From Monodelphis domestica (taxonomy: Eukaryota; Chordata; Mammalia; Didelphimorphia; Didelphidae), in the NCBI RefSeq assembly GCF_027887165.1, contig NC_077231.1:123146194-123210193 (forward strand): 64,000 bases of DNA. The letters are read 5' to 3'. The first letter of the stretch is position 1. Every line of letters begins with the position of its first letter. Made by a program: the position numbers and the translations under genes. Shown here piece after piece: positions 12,384-22,664 of the stretch. Below the pieces are notes generated by a model that saw nothing but the letters and a program-made list of their open reading frames with translations, ran no database searches and was not told where the DNA came from.

Positions 12384-12973
12384 TGTTAAGTAACTACAAA
12401 GGCGAACTAACCAAAAAAGGTGTTACCAAAAAGGTATATTCTAACCAAAGACAAGAGTGGGCAGTCCTGGAGAAAAGCTTCTGCTCTGATTAGTAGACAT
12501 TAAATTCAGGGGAGGTAACACAAGAGAATAGGATCTTTAAAAAGAGAATCAGAGGCCAGAAGAAGATATTCGTTTGAGATTCGAGGTGGATGGAGGATTT
12601 TCTGACTCGGAGGAGAGACTAGAAGACAGATACTTGAGGAGGGATCAGAAGACAGTCACCCAGATTTCTTTCCATTAGATGGTCACTGTTGGTGAGTGAA
12701 AGGCTGACTTAGTGAACTTGCCTTTCTGGAGGTATGAAGCCTCCAGGAAAGGCCCATCTTCTTGAGACTCTCTTTCCCTGGCTGGGGCTAAGAAATTCTA
12801 ACTGGTATCAGTGGAAGCCAGAGCTCTCTTTCTCCCCCCTTTTCTCTCTTCCTTAATATCTTCCCTCTAATAAATTCCATTTACTTTAGTAGTTCATTTT
12901 GGGATTTAGAAATTAAATCCCTGGTGACCACCTATATAAAATATTTAGAGTCCAACCAAAATTAAATTTAACA
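12384..12973 (+). mobile_element. solitary ERV-type LTR (fossil), plus orientation
   Basis: About 590 bp bounded by TGTTAA and TTAACA, an inverted terminal repeat expected of LTR ends. Inside are a long pyrimidine stretch, an AATAAA poly(A) signal at 12869-12874, and 'CCCTGGTGACCACC' near the end, as in marsupial ERV LTRs. It is opposite in orientation to the ERV at 1498-8075 and its start does not resemble that LTR, so it belongs to a different family. Flanking bases do not show an obvious target-site duplication. Confidence 0.7.
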
Positions 12974-13439
12974 ATAGCCATGGTGGTGTGAAGGTATAAG
13001 TCATGAGAGTTGTGCAACTAGGAGGTCAGGATGCTTGAGTGAAAGACAGCAAGTCTACTGATATTCCAGAAAACAAAACAAAGACACGTGTGGAACTTGG
13101 GCATTAGGAGAGGACAGACAATTATCATTAGAATCTGAACTATCTGAAATGGAGTAAATCTCAAAGCCTGCTCAATGATGGTCTGAAAGTGGCGCTTTGG
13201 ATTATGGAATAGATTAAATGATCCTTCAGCATGTTGAGAGGGGGTACTGGAGAAGACACATGAAAGGGATAATCAGGGACACAAAAATTCAGTTAGTCTA
13301 GCAAATTGCTTCAAAACCATCTCTTAAATATGTTCTGGGATTTTTCCAAGAACACAAGTGGAATTTATGGTCCTTAGTTTAAATGACTTTTTCCTCTTCA
13401 CTCATTTGAAATTTGGGGCATTAACCCTTCTCAAGTCAC
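12974..13439. other. no recognisable feature
   Basis: Unassigned flank between the LTR and a SINE cluster. I see no gene or repeat family that I can name. Confidence 0.4.
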
Positions 13440-13600
13440 AAGATGATTTTTAGAGCTGGAAGGAATCTTGTGGTATTTTGCAGAGGAGAAAACAGAGCCA
13501 GAATTGTGATTTGTCCAATATTACACAGGGAGCAAATGATGAAGTTGGTATTTGGACCTAAGTCTTCTCAATATACGCACATTTTTTTTTCTACTGATGA
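13440..13600 (-). repeat. MIR-like SINE, antisense
   Basis: Reads as a diverged antisense MIR/MIR3: 'AGAGCTGGAAGGAATCTT', an 'AGGAGAAAACAGAGCCAGAA' core and 'GGACCTAAGTCTTCTCAATA' at the end. Confidence 0.6.
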
Positions 13601-13629
13601 GTGCTATAGCTCTTCATTGATATAATCTG

Positions 13630-13812
13630 CTTTAACAGACACTCACTGTGTGATCCTGGACGAGTCACTTAATCCTGTTTGCCTCGGTTTTCTTATCTAT
13701 AAAATGAGCTGGAGAAGGAAATGGCAAACCATTTCATTATCTTTGCCAAGAAAACTTCAAATGGAGTTATGAAGACTCAGATATGTCTGAAAAATGACTG
13801 ACCAACAAGGGG
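13630..13812 (+). repeat. Mar1-type SINE, sense
   Basis: Marsupial SINE (tRNA-derived, CORE-SINE relative): 'TGTGATCCTGGACGAGTCAC', 'AAAATGAGCTGGAGAAGGAA', 'ATGGCAAACCATTTCATTAT' and 'TTTGCCAAGAAAACTTCAAA', in the order seen in other copies here. It faces the antisense copy at 13868-14062. Confidence 0.8.
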
Positions 13813-13867
13813 TTCTCTGGAATAAGGGAAAGAAGGAGACAGGGAAAATAGAGGTGATATAAAAGCT

Positions 13868-14062
13868 TTTGTTGTTGAGTCATTTTCCAGTTATATCTGA
13901 CTCTTAATTTGGGGTTTTCTTGGTAAAAATACTGGAGTGGTTTGCCATTTCAGCCTTTAGCTCATTTTACAGATGAGGAAACTGAGGCTAACAGGGCCAC
14001 AAAACTAGTAAGTGTTTGAGGTTGGTTTTGAACTCAAGTCTCCTGACTAGGTTCTAGGCCCA
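13868..14062 (-). repeat. Mar1-type SINE, antisense
   Basis: Reverse complement of the family at 13630: 'TTGTTGTTGAGTCATTTT', 'GGTTTTCTTGGTAAA', 'GGAGTGGTTTGCCATTTC' and 'ATGAGGAAACTGAGGC'. With its neighbour it makes an inverted SINE pair separated by about 55 bp. Confidence 0.8.
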
Positions 14063-14514
14063 GAATTCAATTTCCTGGATCAGACCTTATAGCAAAAAAT
14101 GTTGGGGTAGGAGGGAAGAAGAGAAAAAAAAATCATTAAAATTAAACATCAAGAATATTGCTATGTACAAGCTTCTATATCCATAGATCCTCACCTCCTA
14201 CAGGACTTCTTTTAAAGTTTGCTAATGCTAATGATTCTTGTTAACACTATTTGCCAGTTCTTTTGGTAGCCTAATTTGTCCTTGCTTGGTGACTTGGATT
14301 TAAATGAGAGCATCTTCCTTGACCTCAATGGTTTGATAATTATTTTTATTCTCTCTCTAACAGTCCAAAGAGTGTGTGTATGTGGGTATGTTTGTATGTA
14401 TATATTCCTTGACAGAAGGAACAGAAGCAAAATGAAAGTTTAATAATTCAAACTTTTCAACATCAACTGTTACTATCACACTAAGGAAACAATATGGTAT
14501 GGCAAAATACACAT
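14063..14514. other. unique sequence, no gene seen
   Basis: No repeat family or gene recognised. It contains a short GT-rich stretch around 14371-14400. Confidence 0.4.
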
Positions 14515-14680
14515 TGCTATTGGAGGCAGAGGATCTGAGTTCAAATTCTCTTTCTGAAAACTCTGTAACCTTGGGCAAGGCATTTGGCCTCCCAGATCCC
14601 AGGACCTCAATTACTTCATATACAATGTGGAAGGGTTGAACTAGGTAAACTCTAATGACTCATGAGGCTATTACTAGGTG
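14515..14680 (+). repeat. MIR SINE, sense
   Basis: Motifs 'GATCTGAGTTCAAATTCTC', 'CTTGGGCAAGGCATTTGGCC' and 'GGTTGAACTAGGTAA' in MIR order. Confidence 0.7.
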
Positions 14681-14684
14681 GAAT

Positions 14685-14935
14685 AGTGGAAAGAGTGCCA
14701 GGCATGAAGTCATAGAAAGACGAGTTCAAATCCAGTCTTAGACTCTTACTAGCTGTAGGATCCTGGGCAAATCATTTAACCTGTCTGTCTCGGCGATGAT
14801 AATATGGGGATGATAAATAATAAAATGGGGATAACTCTGCCTATTTTAAAAGGATATTGTAGATCAAATGAGATATTTGTAAAAGTACTTAATGCAGTGC
14901 CTGGCATGTAGTAGATGCTTAATGCTTGTTTCTTT
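14685..14935 (+). repeat. MIR/MON-type SINE, sense
   Basis: A nearly complete copy: 'TGGAATAGTGGAAAGAGTGC', 'GAGTTCAAATCCAGTCTTAG', 'TGGGCAAATCATTTAACC', ending in an L2-like 'GTAGTAGATGCTTAATGC' tail, as MIR elements do. Confidence 0.75.
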
Positions 14936-14989
14936 CTTCCTTTTCAGCTCTAGGTCTTATGAATTCCTTCCAAATAAACATATTTCCAT

Positions 14990-15170
14990 TGCTTTTGTGA
15001 CACAGTAGAAAAACTTTTGGACCTGAAGTTGGGATCCTAGATTTGAATCCCAGCCCTGCCTCTTGCTGTGTTACCCAGGGTACTCTTTGAACCTCATTTT
15101 CCACCTGTAAATTGAGAGCTTTGGACTAGATTGCCTCTGAGAAGTCCCTTCCAACTCTGAATCTACTGCT
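14990..15170 (+). repeat. MIR SINE, sense
   Basis: Third consecutive sense MIR-type copy: 'GATTTGAATCCCAGCCCTGC', 'GTGTTACCCAGGGTACTC', 'TGGACTAGATTGCCTCTGAG'. Confidence 0.7.
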
Positions 15171-15790
15171 TGCAACTTTACCTCCTTCCCCTTTGCAAAG
15201 ACTCAAAGGCAACTCACCATGTAGCTTACTCTTGTATTAACAGGAGAGGATACATAGAGGGAACCTGGAGCTACCTACAGCAACCAAAGTTCTCTGTCAG
15301 AGTCTCCTTAGTCCCCCAGGATCTAGCTTTTGTCAGACTTCAGCTTCCCATCTCTTCCCAGGCTCACCCTTACTGTTCTCCTCTCATTTAGCCCCTAAAA
15401 CTCCTTACCACCTGGTGGTTTCCCACAGCCTTCATCAGAATCTTAAGAAACCCCTTTTATTTGCTTGACTGGTACAATTCATCTGCTGCCTTAAATCCTC
15501 AATTCTGACTAGCAGACTTTCCTAGCCCCAAGAATGTTTGTTTTCCAGATGCTCCCCAGCTGGCTACCAGCCCGGTCTCCAAAGGGTTAAATGCGTTTGA
15601 GAGTTTTCTTTGAAAGCATTATCTTTCCTTAAAAAAATGCAATACATCAGTGGTTAGGATATCAAAGCAATGACAAAAAAAATACCCACCATACATATAC
15701 ATGAATGCACACAAGTTCACGTACATACATACACAAACATTCCTCTAATAGATTTTAAAAATCTAATTGATTTGTTGGGTTTCACAACTT
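15171..15790. other. unique block downstream of NTF3
   Basis: About 600 bp free of recognised repeats. The part at about 15560-15645 (with 'TTAAATGCGTTTGAGAG' and 'TCTTTGAAAGCATTATC') is a candidate conserved non-coding element. There is no sustained coding frame. Confidence 0.4.
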
Positions 15791-15890
15791 TCCAATAAAT
15801 TTATATGTATATACATGCATACATACATATATGTGTATATATATACATATATATATACACAGACACACATGCACACACACCATACATTCT
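15791..15890. repeat. AT/ATAC/CA-rich microsatellite
   Basis: Impure run of ATAC, ATAT and CACA units. Confidence 0.9.
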
Positions 15891-16164
15891 GGCCCCAGAG
15901 ATTTTTGAATAATTAAATTGGGAATCCATCCTGAACTCTGGAACAATACAAGCCAAACTCATCAGCCAAACATCATCAGTAGGTAACTCCTCCTAAAGAA
16001 ATGGGTTTTTGATATCTTTGACCTATTTGCCTTCTCCACCCCTCTCATCCTCTGTCCCACAACATCTGGGCTTCTTTCATTCTCCCACTATAGACTGTAA
16101 CCAAATACAGGCTGAATACTATAGAAAAAAAATCCTGCAGTTCCTCAAAAAAGGATTTCGCTAA

Positions 16165-16222
16165 CACACACACTCTCTCTCCTCTCCCTCCTCCTCCTCC
16201 TCCTCCTCCTCTCTCTCTCTCC
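16165..16222. repeat. (CT)/(CCT)n pyrimidine tract
   Basis: CA, then CT, then about eight CCT units, then CT again. The Arg/Gly-rich open frames on the other strand come only from this tract. Confidence 0.95.
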
Positions 16223-16940
16223 ATGGAAGGTCTCCATCTGGTTCCCAAACAAAAGCCCAGAATTTTGAGTCCTCAGAGCGGATGTTTTCCATTTCAACTG
16301 GTGTTCAGTGAGGGTGCTCTTTGAAATGTCCAAAGTAGCTATTAAACTCTAAATGCCTGCTGTAATTTGAGTGGGGTTTGTGAAATGGATTTGGGTTTAG
16401 TTAGGTGTGGGAGTGGAGTTATTGGAAAGATGAGGGCACAGGAAGGAGATTCCAGGTGAAAGAATTGTCCTTTGGAGGTCCTGGAATATTTCTTATCTCT
16501 TTGACCAAAACACATTGACAGTCCCTACCCCAGGGGGCAGGGAGGGCTGTGAAGGAGGGATGAAAATTGAGATATGTCACAGACCACTCCCTATTCTCTC
16601 TAGATTTCTTGAAAATTCTATACTTCTGAGAGAGATAGCTTTCATTCCAAGGTCAGCTAGAACCCAAGATGGCAAGACTGTAAAAATGATTCTAAGACAA
16701 TCAGTACCCCTTTACATGTTCATGTATGTGTTTATGTGGGTATGCAAACTCACCCACACCCATAGAATGTACAACCTGGTTGATGTGTCTTCCTGGTAAA
16801 GCCAGACAAATCTCCAGGTAGCTATAAACTGGCTATGCAGATCTCATTCCTGAACATATGTTCAAAGGTGATAAAATAAATGCAGATGGTTTCTCAAAAC
16901 CTCAGTGGAGGGTTTTTACATCGACTAAACGGACTATAAA
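16223..16940. other. unique block, no gene seen
   Basis: No recognised repeat. About 16290-16400 is a smooth, non-repetitive stretch ('ATTAAACTCTAAATGCCTGC') worth a conservation check. Confidence 0.4.
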
Positions 16941-16948
16941 ACACTCAC

Positions 16949-16983
16949 TCACACACACACACACTCACACACACACACACACA
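16949..16983. repeat. (CA)n microsatellite
   Basis: Dinucleotide CA run with single CT interruptions. Confidence 0.95.
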
Positions 16984-17530
16984 AATGGGAAAGGGAAGAG
17001 GAAGGGGATAAAAAAAATCCTTAAAAAAGTCAAGCTTCAATCTACTAACCTGGAGAAAACATTGTTGGACATGGAGAAAAGTAAAGCTGCACTACTAACA
17101 CCCTTCCATAAATTTTTGCAAGGAGTGAAAAAAAGAAAACCACAACAGAAATCACCTAGTCTAAACTGCTAGCGAAATATTAGGTTTCACCATTGGGAAG
17201 TGGTTAGAAATACCTTCTCCAGAGTGTCAATTGAGAAGGATTAAAAGCTAGCCACAGGGGTCCAGGCTGGTGGTTTGGGAAAAGTAGAAGTAGACCCTTC
17301 CTTGGGGCAGATAAGGTGTTTTAACCTCCTGCTTTTCATTTTTTCCATTTTCATTATGATTAAGTCTTTACCTGGGCTTGATAACTCAGAGCATTGGCCC
17401 TGCCAGGCATATGAAGATGACAAGACCTTATGAGAAATCCAGACTCCAGTAGCATAAAATGCAGAAACCTGGTAGATTATAGAATGCAGCATCTAAACAT
17501 TTGAACTATTTATCCTGTTCTCTCTTCCAA
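16984..17530. other. no recognisable feature
   Basis: A-rich stretches and unassigned sequence. The short open frames here have no family resemblance. Confidence 0.4.
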
Positions 17531-17680
17531 AAAACTGTCATAGACTTAAAGAATTTGAGAGATGGAAGGGACACTGATGATTAATTTCATCCTAACCCCC
17601 AGAGAGCAAGTCAACATGGACAGGTCTTCTGATTGTTGGTTTAGTGATCTTTCTCTAGTACCACATTTACCCACCTTTAG
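17531..17680 (-). repeat. MIR3-like fragment, antisense
   Basis: 'TTTGAGAGATGGAAGGGACA' with downstream 'CATCCTAACCCC' resembles the start of antisense MIR3-type copies elsewhere in the window. Weak copy. Confidence 0.45.
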
Positions 17681-18124
17681 TACTTCAAGGTTTTTGAAGC
17701 TGGTTCTCATTAAGTAATAGGGGTAGGAGGGGGGCAATGATAGACTTCCTGCTCAGATTCTTTGGAGTCTTTTGGATACCCCAAGTAAGGTTCTTCCTCT
17801 CAGAAGAATAGCACATGGGACCAGTGGATAGAAGAGCCCCATTAAAGGGCTAGGAAAACTACTGCTCTGGACCTACAGGCATATTTTGTTGACTTTGGCA
17901 GTACTAGAATACCTTGATGTGCCAATAAAGTTACTGAAATGGAACTGGTAACACTTCATTTCCTTGTCCCAGACTGAAGCCCCAGATTTCTCTCTTCCTT
18001 TCAAGAGCCTTTGACATTCTCATTTAGATGTCACATTCCCAGGGCAACTATCCCACTGACATCTTTCTTCTCATTACATAGCCATCACTTAGTTAGGCTA
18101 CTGATTCAAACTCTCATCTTGATG
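17681..18124. other. no recognisable feature
   Basis: Unassigned sequence with no open frame of note. Confidence 0.4.
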
Positions 18125-18990
18125 GGAAATATACAAGTCAAGTTAAGTTAACAAGCATTTATTAAGTGCCTCTGTGCCAGACACTCTACTAAGTGCTGGT
18201 GGTACAAAGAAAAGCAAAAAAAAAAAAGTCCCTGCTCTTAAGGAGCTCACAGTCTAATGGGAGAAGACAACATGCAAACAACTATATACAAAACAAATTA
18301 TATACAGGATAAAATCATATGTAGTCTCAGAGGGAAAGCAGGAAAGTTACAGAGGACCAGGAAAGGATTTTAGCGGAAACTTGAAGGAAGTCAAAGAAGC
18401 CAGAGATGAGGAAGGAGACTGGTCCAGGCATAGGAGATAAGTCATGAGAACAGTCAGGATATGGATTGTTCTGTTTAAGGAACAGCAAGGATGCCATTTG
18501 CTGGATTGAGAAGGCCAGTGGAGGGAGTAAGATAAGATTGGAAAAATAAGAAACCAGGTTTTGGAAGACTTTGAATGCCAAACAGGGGATTTCTTATTTT
18601 ATCTTGGTGGTAAAAGGGAGCGATTAGTGTTTGTTGAATGTTGGGGGGGGATGACAATCAAATATACACTTCAGGAGACTCAATTTAACAGCTGAGAAGA
18701 GGTTAGAGTGGGGAAGAGATTTGTAGCATGGAGAGCACCTAAAGCATTACTGAGGGCCTGCTTTAGCATGGCTAAAGTGTCAGAGGAGAGAAAGGGGCAA
18801 AGAGATGTTAGAGGAAGGTAGAAAGACTTGACTTGGCAACTGATTGGATAAAGATGATCAGAGAGATTGAAGCTTTGGGTGCCACTTGAGTTGTGAGTTT
18901 GGGTAAATGGGAGGGTGATAGTAGCCTCGAACAATAATACGGAAGTTAGGAATAGAGGAAGGTTTGGAAGAGAATGAGTTCATTTTTGTG
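18125..18990 (+). repeat. unassigned interspersed repeat, 'family A', long copy
   Basis: The longest copy of a family that recurs many times here. Landmarks in order: 'AACAAGCATTTATTAAGTGC', 'CTACTAAGTGCTGG', 'AAGGAGCTCACAGTCTAATG', 'AACAGCAAGGATGCCATTTG', 'GACTTTGAATGCCAAACAGG', then 'GTGGGTTTGGGTAAATGGG'-like text near 18890. Other copies at 38885-39900, 39925-40560, 58770-59575 and 62490-62830 share order and spacing. It looks like an old mammal-wide retroelement, but I cannot name it. Confidence 0.7.
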
Positions 18991-20929
18991 CATGCTGTAT
19001 ACACACACACTTTCCAATCATGTCCAATGCTGCTGGAAAAGGGCTTTCCATGGTATGAGATGCTTTGTGTCTAGAATCAAGTGTTACATAGTGGGCCTTG
19101 GCATTGCCAAGCAGAAACTTTATACACATGTTTAGAACTTTATGTGAAAAATTCCAGGGTAGAGAATGAAATTTTTTTCTCCCATCCCTTGAATTGCCTG
19201 CCATGTCTTTGTTCTGTCCTGCCTCCCACCTAAGCTAAGTGGTAGAAATGATGGGGAAGGGAGGAATGCTAGTTAAGGGACTTACTTGGTGATAATAGAA
19301 GTGGCCCTGGAGGGAGAATGCAGATACCCTCCATTGCTTTGTTTAGTATTGAAAGTCTTCCCTTCTGCTTATAATTTGTTTCAAGGCAGAAGAATGGTAA
19401 GGGCTAGGCAGTTGAGGGTGGGTGTCACAGGTGTCCCAGGGTCACACTGGATCCCTTATCTCCAAGTCTGGCTCTCTAGAAGCTCTCCATTTAAAAACTT
19501 GTCCAGGATCCTTCTGGCTGTAACTTTCAACAACTCATGCCTAAAGGCCATATGACCTGCTCTTGGGGGTAGGTAGGCTGAGTCTTAAATTCCAAGGCTG
19601 TTTTAGGGAAGATAGGTCACCTCCTGGCATTTAAGAACATGGGCTATCTGTATCTGAAAGCCCAGATAAAATTTAGTTCTTGCCACCTTGATTCTATAAG
19701 CCCCATCCTCTCTCCTTAACACAAATCTGCAAAAACAGATTTGGTGAACACCATGTGAGACCTTGACTTTGCTTTTTCACCCTTGATGAATGTCCTTGAA
19801 GTCTGTACAGAGAAAACTCATTATAAAAGTTTTTCATCTAGATTGGCTACTCTGCCTATTTTTATCTCTTAGAACCATAATCCTAAAACTAAAAAGCATT
19901 ATTACCAAATAGGAAGTGGGGTACAGGGGTTAGGGGGAGGGTGATGCAGGAAGGGAAGGAGAATTCAAACATGTACTGTTTTAGACTAACCAGGTGGGAG
20001 AGAGAGGGAGTACTGAACTTTTCAAAGCCAAAGCTCCATTCCAAACCAATTTTAAAAGATTCCTATCAAACAGGACATTACATTGCCATATGTTACACAT
20101 AGTTCGTGTATAATATATCTTGCTGTGTCTAGGTGGCAAATTAAAGACCTTAAAATGTTTAAGAGGCCATTGAAGGACCTCTAATTCTCTTGGTGTGGTA
20201 CAAATCACAACTGTTCCATGCCTTAGCAAATTATCTTCATGGTTTTCTGTGCTCCCTCTCTCCCAGTTCCCAAACAAATCATCACCTGGTAGTTGATCTT
20301 TTGGTGATGAACCTCTCTGACATTAGCTAAGCTGGTCCTTCAAAAGTGAACCTACTGGACACATATTTGAAGTCTTTCCTTTTTAGAAAGAGCTTCCAGA
20401 ATTTGTCATCTTCATTGCCTAGTCTTTTTGCACTTTCATACTACAAAGAAGAAAGGACTTCAAATTATAATGGAAGAATCAAGATAAGAACACAGGAAAG
20501 AGGTGGGAAGTAGCAAATTTGCTTTCTGATTGATAAACAGAGTTTTTATGTGCTCTACAGTTCTCTCTCCACAGGTAGACTGTCTACTTCCCATGAAGTT
20601 CTAGTAACACATATGAAGAGAAAATGGCACACAATTTCACCATCTGGAATGACCTTTCACTAGCTTCAGCTATATTTTCTTTCCACAAAATTTAAGTGCT
20701 GAACAGTACCACTCTGACCTCCTTGTCTGCTTCTTCAGCAGTGCAGAACTCAGCTCCCTGCTACACTTCAGCTGTCCAACTTCTGAGCAAACACCCCAAG
20801 TCCCTACTTTTCCAATTCCCAAAGGAGAAATGAACTATACATGGATGCTGCCAAAGACTAGAGTTTATTGAGAAGAATGGGGATGTATATATTTTATGTT
20901 TACTTCTTTGTGAATATTTTGTTCCCCCC
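18991..20929. other. unique sequence downstream of NTF3
   Basis: Nearly 2 kb with no repeat I recognise, apart from a short CA run (about 19002-19010). Short open frames on both strands lack domains. The repeat-poor state so close to NTF3 makes it a reasonable place for downstream regulatory DNA, but nothing specific is seen. Confidence 0.45.
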
Positions 20930-21040
20930 CCCCCAGTAAAATGTAAGCTCCTAGAGGTCAGGGATTGTTATATTTTCTCTTCATATACCTGGTGCCTATC
21001 ACAAAGCAGATGTTTAGTAAATGAATGTAAGATTGAACTG
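20930..21040 (+). repeat. L2 LINE 3' end
   Basis: Characteristic L2 end: 'TAAGCTCCTAGAGGTCAGGG' followed by 'CACAAAGCAGATGTTTAGTA' and a TGAATG-type terminus. A C9-10 run precedes it. Confidence 0.8.
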
Positions 21041-21699
21041 AAAAGAGAGCAACAGAAGGTGAAAGTCAGCCGGTCACAAATAAATAATATTTTATGATTA
21101 CATTTTCTTTTATATATTATATTCATAAGCCACTTTGCCTTGCTTCCTGGTAGCCACAAAAATAAAAGATCTGTTAAAATGTTTTAATTTTTTTTCTCCC
21201 CTAAGACTCTAAAAGAAAATGGAAGCATGAAGACCAGTCATAAAACAAAACCAACAATAACAACACAAAACCCCAAACAACAACCGTGGTTGGAAGAAAC
21301 TCCTAAAACTAAAGTTGCCAGGCTAGCTGTTATGGTTCCAGGGTCATAACATAAAAGACAGTGGTAATTCTACCTGGCAAAAAAGACAGCTCACATGTGA
21401 AAACACGACTTTGACAGTGAAAATGACAGTCGGAATGGAAGTTTTTCTTGGGAGGCTAAAGGGCATCATCACTTTCAGTGGAGAAGAGAACAGTTCTTTT
21501 AATTAAACATGAAAAGTATATAAGGGGCATAAATGTGTCTATACACAACTCTGAAATCATTTGATTTTAACATGTTTACTAAAATGACAGTCACGGCATT
21601 GACAATACTGAATGCAAAATACTGGTGTACACAGATTTTACAGAGAGGCTACTGAGAGAGCAAGAGCACAAAACACAGTCTAACAGATGGTAGAGGCCT
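21041..21699. other. NTF3 3' flank, repeat-poor
   Basis: Unique sequence just past the NTF3 cleavage site. It contains three TGACAG cores (21412-21417, 21424-21429, 21585-21590), two of them inside an identical 12-mer AAAATGACAGTC. TGACAG is the core bound by MEIS/PREP/TGIF homeodomain proteins. A regulatory role is inference only. Confidence 0.4.
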
Positions 21700-21875
21700 G
21701 AAAGGAGACAAGCACACTGATTTTATTGGGGAGAAAAGATTATATACTGTAGAGTTGCTGAAGTTTAATAAATAAAGGTCAACTTATAATATATAAAAAC
21801 AATATAAACATTTATATGCTACATGCATATCATATAATTTAATGTAATAATTTATATATGGGGAGAGATGCCAAC
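21700..21875 (-). other. NTF3: NTF3 3' UTR
   Basis: Short AU-rich 3' UTR directly after the TAA at 21876-21878. Its order of AU-rich words and the region around the poly(A) signal agree with my memory of human NTF3 mRNA, so most of the UTR appears conserved between marsupial and placental. The cleavage site is not visible, and the 5' edge of this entry (21700) is estimated from the signal position. Confidence 0.85.
21722..21727 (-). terminator. NTF3: NTF3 poly(A) signal AATAAA
   Basis: TTTATT on the plus strand, AATAAA on the gene strand, about 150 bp after the stop codon. The following gene-strand text 'ATCAGTGTGCTTG' also fits the known end of NTF3 mRNA. Confidence 0.85.
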
Positions 21876-22664
21876 TTATGTTCTTCCGATTTTCCTTGAC
21901 AAGGCACAAACACAGGATGTGTCTATCCTTATCCATCTCCAGCCCACAAGTTTGTTGTTCTCTGAAGTCAGTGCTCGGACATAGGTTTGCGAAGTTTTAC
22001 ACTGAGAGTTCCAGTGTTTGTCATCAATCCCCCTGCAGCCATTTTTGACAGGTCTGGCTTCTTTACATCTGGTTTCATAAAAATACTGTTTGACGGGAGA
22101 GTTTCCGGTTTTGATCTCCCCCAGCACAGTTACCTGATGTCCCCGAATGTCGATGGCAGATGACTTGTCTGTCACCCACAAACTCTCACTGTCACACACA
22201 GAATACTCCCCACGATGACTCTTGTGCTCAGCATACCTTTTTCGTCTGGAAGTTCTGTTCACCACCACTGGGTTGCCCACATAATCCTCCATAAGGTACA
22301 AGGGTGGGGGTTCCAAAGGGGTGCTATCACTCAACAGAACCCGGGGAGAGTTGTAGCGTCTCTGTTGGCGCAACAATTCGGTATCCATCGCAACCATTGG
22401 CTGGAAGTCTGATTTCAAGGGTTCTGCCCCCTCCAGGTCCTGGGGGGCTTTTGGCAGGGTGCTCTGGTAGTTTTCCTTAACATCCACCATCTGCTTGGAG
22501 AGCTTGTTTTTCAAAATATCTGCCTGGATCAACTTGATGATGAGGGAATTTAGCGAATCTTCTGGCACACTCCTCTGCTCCATGTTGTTAGCTTGGATGC
22601 CACGGAGATAAGCGAGAAATATCACATAAAACAAGATGGACATCACCTTGTTCACCTGTAAGAT
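21876..22664 (-). CDS. NTF3: neurotrophin-3 precursor, terminal coding exon
   Basis: NTF3 is a secreted homodimeric growth factor that signals mainly through TrkC (NTRK3), also p75NTR, and supports proprioceptive and other neurons. The exon begins with ILQVNKV after a phase-0 acceptor, as in the human long isoform. The short isoform starts at the ATG at 22643-22641 and is 255 residues: signal peptide (1-18, [18 protein letters not shown]), prodomain, furin site RRKR (133-136) and mature 119-residue NT-3 (137-255, coded by 22235-21879). The six cystine-knot cysteines are C150, C193, C203, C215, C244 and C246, at mature positions 14, 57, 67, 79, 108 and 110. A prodomain N-glycosylation site is at N129. 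The mature chain appears identical to human as I recall it. The prodomain is two residues shorter around residues 67-79. No damage is seen. Confidence 0.99.
   Translation of the reverse strand: MLQVNKVMSILFYVIFLAYLRGIQANNMEQRSVPEDSLNSLIIKLIQADILKNKLSKQMVDVKENYQSTLPKAPQDLEGAEPLKSDFQPMVAMDTELLRQQRRYNSPRVLLSDSTPLEPPPLYLMEDYVGNPVVVNRTSRRKRYAEHKSHRGEYSVCDSESLWVTDKSSAIDIRGHQVTVLGEIKTGNSPVKQYFYETRCKEARPVKNGCRGIDDKHWNSQCKTSQTYVRALTSENNKLVGWRWIRIDTSCVCALSRKIGRT

Noticed and set aside
12384-12973. Idea that this LTR is the missing partner of the ERV at 1498-8075
   Set aside because: It has the opposite orientation and different sequence, so it cannot be the paired LTR of that element.
22215-22412. Plus-strand open frame antisense to NTF3
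   Set aside because: A shadow of the conserved NTF3 coding sequence; no independent support.
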